Below the pieces are notes generated by a model. It did no database searches. It was given only the letters and a program-made list of their open reading frames with translations, and was not told the DNA's origin. The position numbers and the translations under genes are program-made. A DNA stretch of 12,361 bases from an uncultured Treponema sp. Its GTDB lineage: Bacteria > Spirochaetota > Spirochaetia > Treponematales > Treponemataceae. Positions 7,584 through 12,361 of the stretch are shown here, piece after piece. How positions within the stretch are numbered: position 1 is the first letter of the stretch; each line of letters opens with the position of its first letter. Where the stretch lies: positions 1 through 12,361 of the forward strand of contig CALDWC010000156.1 in NCBI GenBank assembly GCA_937923945.1, given 5' to 3'.

Positions 7584-8396
7584 TTAACCGGCAGCAAAAA
7601 GCCAAGTCGTTGTATCATCAATCACCTTTTTAAAAACGAGCACATGCATATCCTGTTTCTTTTTTTCAGTATATTCTTTCCATGACTGCAATGAATATTT
7701 CGTCTGAAATGCGGTTCGTACATTTTTAATACCGGTTAACCGTTCATTTTCGGAAAACTTACCGTATTTTTTTAAAATCTCATAATAAAAATAAGCCGTC
7801 ATTGCATTTAAAATCGGTTCATCAAAAGAATTTAAATATTTTTCAAACGCAGCACTCGCATTGTGATAGTCTTTTTGCATTTGCAACGAAAACGGAATAT
7901 AGAACAAAATCCACTCGTCTTTTTTTCCGCTTTTCGCGAGATTCGATGCAAAGGTGTGTAGCTCGGCGTATTGCCCCGTAAGAAGTTTTCCGCCGGCAAA
8001 ATTGGCAGCGAGCCGCGCCAGGTATTCGCTTTTGTTTGCTCGCACAAAGGTTTCAAGGCGCTGCAAGCCGGCAAAGTCGCTCAAAAGTAGCTGTACTTCG
8101 GAAAGGAGCTTCACATTTTTAAAACTTGCATGATGGTGATCAAACACTTCAACTTCGAGCGCGTGGCACAGTGCCGTCCAGTCCCCGCTTTCGGCATTTT
8201 CGATGATGCTCTTGTTGCGAAAATAAAGTACGTTGATAAGAAACAGCAAAATAATAAAAATGGGCGGAAAAAACCAATAACGCAGTAAAAATGCGGTCAT
8301 ATCATTTTGATACGTCAACAAAGGCATCATAAAAAAACTAATAAAAGATGAAATTATGACGATATTCAGAGTAACTATTAAAAATTTAAATTTCAC
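7584..8396 (-). CDS. Uncharacterised membrane protein, two N-terminal helices and a helical cytoplasmic domain
   Basis: A 270-residue protein I do not recognise. Two hydrophobic segments (about residues 4-28 and 38-60) form a hairpin anchor. From about 64 to the end the sequence is a soluble alpha-helical region rich in Leu, Ala, Lys and aromatic residues. Stretches such as LARLAANFAGGKLLTGQYAE and FSLQMQKDYHNASAAFEKYL look like tetratricopeptide-type helix pairs, suggesting a scaffold, but no strict TPR consensus can be claimed. The start codon is GTG at 8396, chosen because GAGG lies five bases upstream on the minus strand (8402-8405) and the hydrophobic segment begins immediately. It is the first gene of the group with the PilZ gene and lemA, so an envelope-related role alongside them is the only contextual hint. 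Confidence 0.75.
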   Translation of the reverse strand: MKFKFLIVTLNIVIISSFISFFMMPLLTYQNDMTAFLLRYWFFPPIFIILLFLINVLYFRNKSIIENAESGDWTALCHALEVEVFDHHHASFKNVKLLSEVQLLLSDFAGLQRLETFVRANKSEYLARLAANFAGGKLLTGQYAELHTFASNLAKSGKKDEWILFYIPFSLQMQKDYHNASAAFEKYLNSFDEPILNAMTAYFYYEILKKYGKFSENERLTGIKNVRTAFQTKYSLQSWKEYTEKKKQDMHVLVFKKVIDDTTTWLFAAG

Positions 8397-8400
8397 AAAA

Positions 8401-8410
8401 GCCTCGAGGC
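8401..8410. promoter_or_regulatory. 10-bp palindrome in the divergent intergenic region
   Basis: GCCTCGAGGC is a perfect palindrome. It contains the Shine-Dalgarno core (GAGG) of the minus-strand gene starting at 8396 and lies about 40 bases before the plus-strand start at 8454. It could be a protein-binding site or a chance product of the ribosome binding site. Confidence 0.25.
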
Positions 8411-8429
8411 ATTAATTTTTGATAGGTGG

Positions 8430-8458
8430 ATTATATCACAAGGAGTTAAAAAAGTGAA
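8430..8458 (-). promoter_or_regulatory. Extended -10 promoter for the minus-strand operon (8396 to 5822)
   Basis: On the minus strand a perfect TATAAT (8430-8435) is preceded by TG at the extended -10 position. Seventeen bases upstream, at 8453-8458, is TTCACT, a partial -35 match. The promoter overlaps the ribosome binding site and GTG start of the divergent HD-GYP gene, so the two transcription units may interfere. Confidence 0.55.
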
Positions 8459-9647
8459 GACCTATAATATTGCAGAGGTTGATGAAAATTCCCGTTTTTC
8501 AGATGATTTATTTTTAGATGATAAATTTTTACTTTTAATTCCCGAACTCCCCGTTTCAGAAACTTTAAAGAACTTATTGAGTCGGTGGGATTTTACAAGC
8601 GTAAGTTCTGAAGGTGAATATATACGTACCAGAGCCGGCGACACTGATTTCGGTCAGACGCAACGAATTAGTCAAAACGAAAAAAATGAAAAACTGACGG
8701 AATCGCAGAATCGACAAAATCAGCTGATGCAAACGGTTGAAATCAAATATAAGAAATTTTTAGCTGAAATTTCAAAGTTGCATGAAACGGCAAGGAGCGG
8801 TTTGAGCCTCAATGTACAAGCGGTTTCGAATCTTGCAAAGGATTTAACCGATTTTATCAATGAACGAAAAAAACAGATTTTATTGGTTGATACGCAGCAG
8901 TTTGCTGAAATCTATGATTACGTAATATTACACGAAATGGGCAGTACGGTATTTGCGATTATTATCGGTAATTACCTTAAACTACCGGCGTACAAGCTGA
9001 TTGAACTTGCAACCGCTTGTTTAATTCATGAAATCGGAATGGCGAGGATTCCGCCTCGCGTGTATAATTCGACAAAGCCTTTGACGACGCAGGAAAAGCA
9101 AGTGCTTTTGGCACATCCGATACTTTCGTACAATATTGTCAACGCTTCATCATTTGCGTTGCCGATTTGTCTCGCGTGCTTGGAACATCATGAACGGGAA
9201 AACGGTTCCGGTTATCCGCGGCGTCTTTTAGCGAATAAAATTTCGTTATACGGAAAAATCATTGCGGTTGCCTGTTCCTATGAAGCTGCAACCGCTCCGC
9301 GTCCATACCGCACTGCAAAAAATCCGACCACGGCAATTATGGAATTGGTAAAAAATGAAAATAAACAATACGACGATACCGTACTGAAAGCGTTGCTGTA
9401 CTCGATTTCTTTTTTTCCTATCGGTACGTATGTTATCCTTTCGGACGGACGACCGGCACAGGTGGTTGATGTCAATCCGGATGATCCGCGTTTTCCGATT
9501 GTGCAAATTTTGGGCGAAGTGCAAACGAGCGGAAACTTAAAAGTGGTCGGGACGGATAAAGATACGCTGTATATTTCCCGCACGGTGAACAAAGCGGAAG
9601 TCGAAATGATGCTTGAGGAGGCACTGATTACTTCAATCGAGAATTGA
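8454..9647 (+). CDS. Degenerate HD-GYP domain protein
   Basis: A 397-residue protein. Residues 1-140 form a variable N-terminal region with a helical, Gln/Lys/Glu-rich centre (about 70-140). An HD-GYP-type domain, the fold of cyclic-di-GMP phosphodiesterases, covers about 150-320. Seen motifs are H160, then HEIG (192-195) where the canonical HD has Glu for Asp, H221, the retained EHHERENGSGYP (244-255), and YEAATAPRPYR (276-286). The usual final metal-binding Asp of the AD-x-(Y/F)-DA motif is Cys274, and the following Asp is Glu277. A small beta-rich tail (about 322-376, VILSDGRPAQVVDVNPDD) is typical after this domain. Three ligand-region changes suggest lost or altered catalysis, perhaps a sensing role. 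The GTG start has AAGGAG (8440-8445) eight bases upstream. The last ten codons are echoed 289 bases downstream in a repeat copy. Confidence 0.82.
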   Translation: MKTYNIAEVDENSRFSDDLFLDDKFLLLIPELPVSETLKNLLSRWDFTSVSSEGEYIRTRAGDTDFGQTQRISQNEKNEKLTESQNRQNQLMQTVEIKYKKFLAEISKLHETARSGLSLNVQAVSNLAKDLTDFINERKKQILLVDTQQFAEIYDYVILHEMGSTVFAIIIGNYLKLPAYKLIELATACLIHEIGMARIPPRVYNSTKPLTTQEKQVLLAHPILSYNIVNASSFALPICLACLEHHERENGSGYPRRLLANKISLYGKIIAVACSYEAATAPRPYRTAKNPTTAIMELVKNENKQYDDTVLKALLYSISFFPIGTYVILSDGRPAQVVDVNPDDPRFPIVQILGEVQTSGNLKVVGTDKDTLYISRTVNKAEVEMMLEEALITSIEN

Positions 9648-9788
9648 GGGCATCTTTCAAAAATATTCAGAATTCTACATTATTATACTGAACATTGAGA
9701 AACAATGAAGGAGATACTTTGCTTTTGCAAAAAACTTTGCGAAGCAAAGTATGCTGTTAAATGGCGTCACGCCTTTAATCAGCGTTTC
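9615..9788. repeat. Repeat element copy A, overlapping the 3' end of the HD-GYP gene
   Basis: This roughly 174-base segment is closely similar to 9904-10077 with few substitutions and two compensating single-base indels (constant offset of 289). It begins inside the last codons of the HD-GYP gene (shared TTCAATCGAGAATT) and continues through shared blocks such as GGGCATCTTTCAAAAATATTC and ACATTATTATACTGAACATT. It then contains a perfect 11-bp inverted repeat, ATACTTTGCTT (9714-9724) with AAGCAAAGTAT (9742-9752). An alternative inner hairpin, ACTTTGC (9734-9740) with GCAAAGT (9744-9750), competes for the same right arm. The end is the palindromic unit also found at 1-38, with GGCG-TCA-CGCC at its centre. 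Confidence 0.85.
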
Positions 9789-9805
9789 CGTATGCCTCAC
9801 ACGAT

Positions 9806-9911
9806 TTTTACCGCATTTCATCCAAATATTTACCAAATAATTAAAATTATTTACCAAATATTTTAAAATATTTGCCGAGAAATTTTAAAAATTTACCAAA
9901 CTTTTGGAGGT
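9806..9911. repeat. AT-rich minisatellite, 21-bp period
   Basis: ATTTACC or ATTTGCC recurs at 9828, 9849, 9870 and 9891, exactly 21 bases apart, with a more degenerate unit at about 9806 (22 bases). Units read ATTTACCAAATAATTAAAATT-like, the third being the most diverged. The array joins repeat copies A and B. Because 21 bases equal seven codons, the minus strand reads as a heptapeptide repeat of the type FGK(F/Y)(L/F)K(F/I), interrupted by stops. Confidence 0.75.
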
Positions 9912-10077
9912 ACTGCTTCATTCAATCGAGAATTAAGGGCATCTTTCAAAAATATTCGGAATCTACATTATTATACTGAACATTGAGAAACAATAAAGGA
10001 GATACTTTGCTTCTGCAAAAAAACTTTGCGAAGCAAAGTTTGCCGGTAAACGACCGTCAAGCCTTTAATCAGCGTTG
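9904..10077. repeat. Repeat element copy B
   Basis: Second copy of the element, 289 bases after copy A. It repeats even the coding end of the HD-GYP gene: the frame there reads EVLLHSIEN-stop compared with EALITSIEN-stop in the gene. The hairpin arms ACTTTGCTT (10004-10012) and AAGCAAAGT (10031-10039), and the inner alternative ACTTTGC (10023-10029) with GCAAAGT (10033-10039), are kept. The terminal palindrome is more diverged here (TGCCGGTAAACGACCGTCAA), although GCCTTTAATCAGCG is intact. It ends about 46 bases before the serS -35 box. Confidence 0.85.
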
Positions 10078-10123
10078 CCTAAAGGAAGTGAGTGCGAGAG
10101 TGTAGCGCACATCATTCGCTGCC

Positions 10124-10151
10124 TTGATTTAAACAAAAAAAAGTATAAAAT
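10124..10151 (+). promoter_or_regulatory. Promoter of serS, adjacent to the start codon
   Basis: A -35 box TTGATT (10124-10129) is followed after 16 bases by TAAAAT (10146-10151); an overlapping TATAAA begins at 10144. The ATG at 10158 is only six bases beyond the -10 box, so transcription would start at or beside it. No Shine-Dalgarno sequence is visible. Confidence 0.5.
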
Positions 10152-10157
10152 AAAAGT

Positions 10158-11432
10158 ATGCTTGATTTTAAATTTATTAAAGATCATTTGGATGCGGTAA
10201 AGCAAAATATTAAAAACAGAAATATGGCTGCCAATGCGGACGAAGCGATTCGCCTTTTTAATGAACGGACTGCTCTCACTACGGGATTGCAGCAATTACA
10301 AAAAAAGCGAAACGAAAACGCCGCCGCGATGAAAGCGAAATTGAATGCGGAAACGCGGAATGCGTTGATTGAAGCGGGTAAAGCGCTGAAAGCGGAAATT
10401 GCTGCGATGGAAGAAAAGCTCAACAGGGCGGAAGCAGCGCTCCGTGAAGCGGCGATGAAAATTCCGAACATGGCTCATCCGAGTGCCCCGATCGGCAAAG
10501 AGGATAAGGATAATCTTGAAATTAAACGAGTTGGCTCAATACCCCAATTTGATTTTGAACCCAAAGACCACGTTCAGTTGGGAACGGATTTGGATTTAAT
10601 TGATTTTGAAGCCGGTGCGAAAGTAACCGGTGTGAAATTTTATTATTTAAAAAATGAAGCCGTTTTTTTGGAACAGGCACTGTCACTCTACGGTTTGAAC
10701 ATTTTGCGAAAGCACGGATTTAAGCCGTTTATCACACCCGATCTCGCAAAAGAAGACATTTTGTTGGGTGTCGGTTTTAATCCTCGCGGACCGGAATCGA
10801 ACCTCTACAACTTGGTCGAAGACAATTTATGTTTGGTCGGAACGGCGGAAATCACCCTCGGCGGTTATCATAGTGGTGAAATTTTACGCAAAGAAGATTT
10901 GCCGCTTTTATATTGCGGACTTTCGCACTGTTTCAGAAAAGAAGCCGGAGCCGCAGGGCAATTTTCCAAGGGTTTGTACCGCGTGCATCAGTTTACCAAG
11001 CTGGAAATGTTTATTTACTGTACGCCGGAGGATGGAGAGCGTCTCCACGAAAAAATCCGCGACATTGAAGAAGGAATTTTTACGGGGTTGAATATTCCGT
11101 ACCGCATTATTGAAACTTGCACCGGCGATCTCGGCGCACCGGCATACCGCAAATGGGATTTGGAAGCATGGATGCCCGGGCGGAACGGCGGCGAATGGGG
11201 GGAAATCACCTCGACTTCAAACTGCACCGACTATCAAGCACGCCGGCTCAATATCAAGTACAAGGATGAAAACGGAAAAAATCAGTATGTGTACACGCTG
11301 AACGGTACCGCAATCGCGATGTCCCGTGCATTGGTTGCCATTTTAGAAAACTATCAGCAAAAAGACGGTTCCGTCAAAGTGCCGGAAGCGCTCGTGCCGT
11401 TTTGCGGCTTTTCGGAAATTCGTAAAAAGTAA
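10158..11432 (+). CDS. serS: Seryl-tRNA synthetase
   Basis: A 424-residue class II aminoacyl-tRNA synthetase of the bacterial type that charges tRNA-Ser. The N-terminal domain (about 1-105) has the long antiparallel coiled-coil arm that contacts the tRNA variable arm, here Ala/Glu/Lys/Arg-rich (about 28-100). The catalytic core shows the TAE motif (229-231) for serine recognition, motif 2 FRKEAGAAG (259-267) followed by RVHQFTKLEMF (275-285), the conserved DLEAWMPGRNGGEWGEITS (334-352), CTDYQARR (356-363), and motif 3 LNGTAIAMSR (381-390) with Arg390. Motif 3 differs from the common NGSGLAVGR form but keeps the essential residues. Length is normal. The ATG at 10158 begins the conserved MLDFKFIKDHLDAVK segment; the lack of a ribosome binding site fits the start-proximal promoter. 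It is a single-gene unit. Confidence 0.97.
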   Translation: MLDFKFIKDHLDAVKQNIKNRNMAANADEAIRLFNERTALTTGLQQLQKKRNENAAAMKAKLNAETRNALIEAGKALKAEIAAMEEKLNRAEAALREAAMKIPNMAHPSAPIGKEDKDNLEIKRVGSIPQFDFEPKDHVQLGTDLDLIDFEAGAKVTGVKFYYLKNEAVFLEQALSLYGLNILRKHGFKPFITPDLAKEDILLGVGFNPRGPESNLYNLVEDNLCLVGTAEITLGGYHSGEILRKEDLPLLYCGLSHCFRKEAGAAGQFSKGLYRVHQFTKLEMFIYCTPEDGERLHEKIRDIEEGIFTGLNIPYRIIETCTGDLGAPAYRKWDLEAWMPGRNGGEWGEITSTSNCTDYQARRLNIKYKDENGKNQYVYTLNGTAIAMSRALVAILENYQQKDGSVKVPEALVPFCGFSEIRKK

Positions 11433-11531
11433 GTGCAGATAAAACGGGTGCTTTTCAAAGCATATCGATAAAAATATAGAGGGCTTCCGTTTGCAATGCT
11501 CCGATAAATCGGCTTTTCCGTTTACATCGGC

Positions 11532-11657
11532 TTACAGCACCGCAAGCCCCGCAAGTTCGTTTTCGCACAAATCCGAAACCGTAATAATATCGTTATCGGT
11601 AAACGTATCCGTTATTTCTTCATTCATTTTACGCTTTTGGAACATTTTAAACATCAT
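11532..11657 (-). CDS. Small acidic protein of 41 residues, unknown function
   Basis: A 41-codon frame that begins with a basic, Met/Lys-rich stretch (MMFKMFQKRKMNEE), becomes acidic (ITDTFTDNDIITVSDLCENE) and ends ELAGLAVL. What supports it is an almost ideal ribosome binding site: GGGAGGA (11666-11672 on the minus strand), eight bases before the ATG, with a 19-bp palindrome immediately upstream. The same frame stays open upstream to 11915, but the strong site argues for the start at 11657. The ending ENELAG resembles peptide leaders of the nif11/lanthipeptide type only loosely, so this is not a call. A one-base insertion in the G-run of ELAG would open a longer frame to 11455. It is convergent with serS. 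Function unknown. Confidence 0.4.
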   Translation of the reverse strand: MMFKMFQKRKMNEEITDTFTDNDIITVSDLCENELAGLAVL

Positions 11658-11672
11658 CGTTTCTGTCCTCCC

Positions 11673-11691
11673 AAAAACATAGTATGTTTTT
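11673..11691. promoter_or_regulatory. 19-bp palindrome upstream of the small ORF (operator-like)
   Basis: AAAAACATA (11673-11681) and TATGTTTTT (11683-11691) form a perfect inverted repeat around a single G. It abuts the ribosome binding site of the 41-codon frame on the minus strand. Its position and symmetry fit a dimeric repressor site; as RNA it would also fold, but a one-base loop is too small for a real hairpin. Confidence 0.4.
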
Positions 11692-11907
11692 ACTGCAAGT
11701 GTTTTTTTCTTTGCATTGGCTATCCGATTGCGCTTATTTTGGCTGCCTATCATTTTAATATTATGTAGTATGTAACTTTTACGATTGCCGTTCTTGTTTT
11801 GGCGCTCGTAATTCTTCAGTAAAAGATAATTGCTTGGGTTCGGTGCAAAACATTTTCTGGTGGAAACAAACAACAAAACGGGCGTCTCAATACATCTATA
11901 AATCATA
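11692..11907. other. Intergenic stretch with no convincing gene
   Basis: Both strands were read. On the minus strand a frame continues from 11915 into the 41-codon gene, and a second frame gives a coding-like tail ending EELRAPKQERQS-stop, but neither has a supported start. The composition (many Asn, Lys, Arg and stops in other frames) suggests decayed coding sequence or plain spacer. Confidence 0.4.
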
Positions 11908-12129
11908 TCACTCATAAATTTCCGATTTGTCCTTTACGCTCGTGATGTCAATATCTTCTCGGTAGGTATAATTGTGTTTATTGATTACGGTGTCGTATAA
12001 ATCATTGAATTGTTGGATTGTTTCCTTATCTTCACTGATGGTCAACATATAATCTTCGAGTTGATTATATGTTACCGTTGTAAAGCTGTTAAAAAACCGA
12101 TTGAGTCGGCAGCAATATGCCGGCTCTTT
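11908..12129 (-). pseudogene. Coding-like minus-strand fragment, possible gene remnant
   Basis: This frame is open for 74 codons, from after a stop at 12130-12132 to the stop at 11908-11910. Its first ATG is at 12046-12048 and would give 46 residues, beginning MLTISEDKETIQQFNDLYDT and ending KDKSEIYE. The translation is protein-like (amphipathic, rich in Asp, Glu, Lys, Tyr) and continues sensibly upstream of the ATG (VTYNQLEDYM), which is why a truncated gene is suspected. There is no good ribosome binding site, and the upstream part runs into the terminator hairpin. I do not recognise the family. Confidence 0.3.
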
Positions 12130-12131
12130 TT
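12103..12131 (+). terminator. Rho-independent terminator upstream of the right-hand operon
   Basis: GAGTCGGCA (12103-12111) pairs with TGCCGGCTC (12118-12126) over nine positions including one G-U wobble, with a six-base loop, and is followed by TTTTT (12127-12131). In the minus direction the same stem is followed, after six bases, by a T-run. There is no obvious plus-strand gene just before it, so it may shield the downstream promoter from read-through. Confidence 0.75.
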
Positions 12132-12153
12132 ATGTCACTATGAACACGCAAAT

Positions 12154-12207
12154 TTTACAAAAAATTTACAGATGCTTTACATAATCTTTACAATTGATAC
12201 CTACAAT
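12154..12207 (+). promoter_or_regulatory. Four TTTACA repeats at 11-bp spacing before a -10 box (Pho-box-like activator site)
   Basis: TTTACA occurs exactly at 12154, 12165, 12176 and 12187, each copy followed by five variable bases. Nine bases after the last copy is TACAAT (12202-12207), a good -10 box, with no normal -35 box. Direct repeats with an 11-bp period just upstream of the -10 box are the pattern of PhoB/PhoP-type OmpR-family regulators; B. subtilis PhoP recognises TT(A/T/C)ACA repeats about five bases apart. Transcription would start near 12214, about 42 bases before the ATG at 12256. Confidence 0.7.
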
Positions 12208-12255
12208 ATATTTGCAACGTACGGTACTACTTTTATATTTTAAGGAGATACCATT

Positions 12256-12312
12256 ATGAAAAAATTTTTTATAGTGTTATGTATGATTGGTTTCGTTACA
12301 GTTGCGTTTTAG
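12256..12312 (+). CDS. 18-residue hydrophobic leader-like peptide
   Basis: The frame reads MKKFFIVLCMIGFVTVAF-stop: two lysines, then an uninterrupted hydrophobic run, like an isolated signal peptide or a single-pass mini-protein. AAGGAG (12242-12247) lies eight bases before the ATG, a strong ribosome binding site. The stop TAG at 12310-12312 overlaps the AGGAGG (12311-12316) of the next gene, so ribosomes finishing here would be placed to start the next one. It may be a regulatory leader peptide, a genuine membrane peptide, or the remnant of a truncated exported protein. Confidence 0.5.
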   Translation: MKKFFIVLCMIGFVTVAF

Positions 12313-12323
12313 GAGGGATAGTT

Positions 12324-12361
12324 ATGGATAAGCATTATCTGACAAAGACGGAAAAATTTTG
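12324..12361 (+). CDS. Start of an unidentified gene, cut by the window edge
   Basis: The frame begins MDKHYLTKTEKF and runs off the right edge. AGGAGG (12311-12316) is seven bases before the ATG. Only 12 codons are visible, so no family can be assigned. It is the second frame after the TTTACA-array promoter. If that array is a true Pho box, a phosphate-transport gene such as a Pst permease would be a natural guess, but nothing in the 12 residues shows it. Confidence 0.55.
   Translation, partial: MDKHYLTKTEKF

Noticed and set aside
9675..9857. Minus-strand frame over repeat copy A and the minisatellite (contains TLIKGVTPFNS), and a 29-codon plus-strand frame from 9751
   Set aside because: Both strands of the repeat are open over short distances, copy B breaks the frames by an indel, and no ribosome binding site supports either. 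The TLIK-x-x-TPFNS wording reflects the DNA repeat, also seen at 1-41, not a demonstrated protein.
11448..11461. Hairpin TGCTTT/AAAGCA just after serS
   Set aside because: The loop is only two bases and there is no T-run on the plus strand, so it does not qualify as a terminator.
11501..11515. Possible serS terminator, CCGA-TAAA-TCGG followed by CTTTT
   Set aside because: The stem is only four pairs and lies about 70 bases after the stop, inside a region that may be coding on the other strand.
12010..12243. 77-codon plus-strand frame spanning the terminator and TTTACA array
   Set aside because: It reads through a strong terminator and the promoter, has no ribosome binding site, and overlaps regulatory sequence.

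Overview
The window looks like a stretch of a spirochaete chromosome, most likely a Treponema. This is an inference from gene content and style: a diderm-type MurJ, an hpf-hprK pair, a bacterial SerRS, PilZ and HD-GYP proteins, moderate-to-low G+C, and many Phe/Lys/Ile-rich proteins. I cannot name the species. There are ten complete, well-supported protein genes, one gene cut by the right edge, several very small candidates, and no rRNA, tRNA, CRISPR array or insertion sequence.

Layout. 1-2571 (+): a partial copy of a palindromic repeat, then the lipid II flippase gene murJ and a DUF4097-like beta-repeat protein. 2610-3898 (-): hpf and hprK, joined by a one-base stop/start overlap. 4060-5716 (+): a consensus promoter giving a probably leaderless mRNA for a PII-like regulator, followed by a CPA2-type cation/proton antiporter; a perfect palindromic terminator follows. 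5822-8396 (-): a probable operon of an unknown two-helix membrane protein with a helical cytoplasmic domain, a membrane-anchored PilZ protein, and lemA. 8454-9647 (+): a divergently placed HD-GYP protein with altered metal ligands. 9615-10077: a duplicated repeat element with an AT-rich 21-bp minisatellite between the copies. 10158-11432 (+): serS, again with a promoter that predicts an almost leaderless transcript.

11433-12361 is the least ordinary part. It holds a 41-codon minus-strand reading frame with a strong ribosome binding site behind a 19-bp palindrome, a further minus-strand coding-like fragment, a rho-independent terminator, and four perfect TTTACA hexamers at exact 11-bp steps placed like a Pho-type (OmpR-family) activator site before a -10 box. 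That promoter leads into an 18-residue hydrophobic peptide whose stop codon lies inside the ribosome binding site of the gene running off the right edge.

Themes. Cell envelope (MurJ, LemA, the two-helix protein), PTS-linked and ribosome-hibernation signalling (HprK, HPF), cyclic-di-GMP reception and degenerate turnover machinery (PilZ, HD-GYP), and ion homeostasis under a PII-like partner (PII-like plus antiporter). The most notable non-gene signals are the 11-bp-phased TTTACA array, the three same-orientation copies of the palindromic repeat, and the start-codon-proximal promoters.
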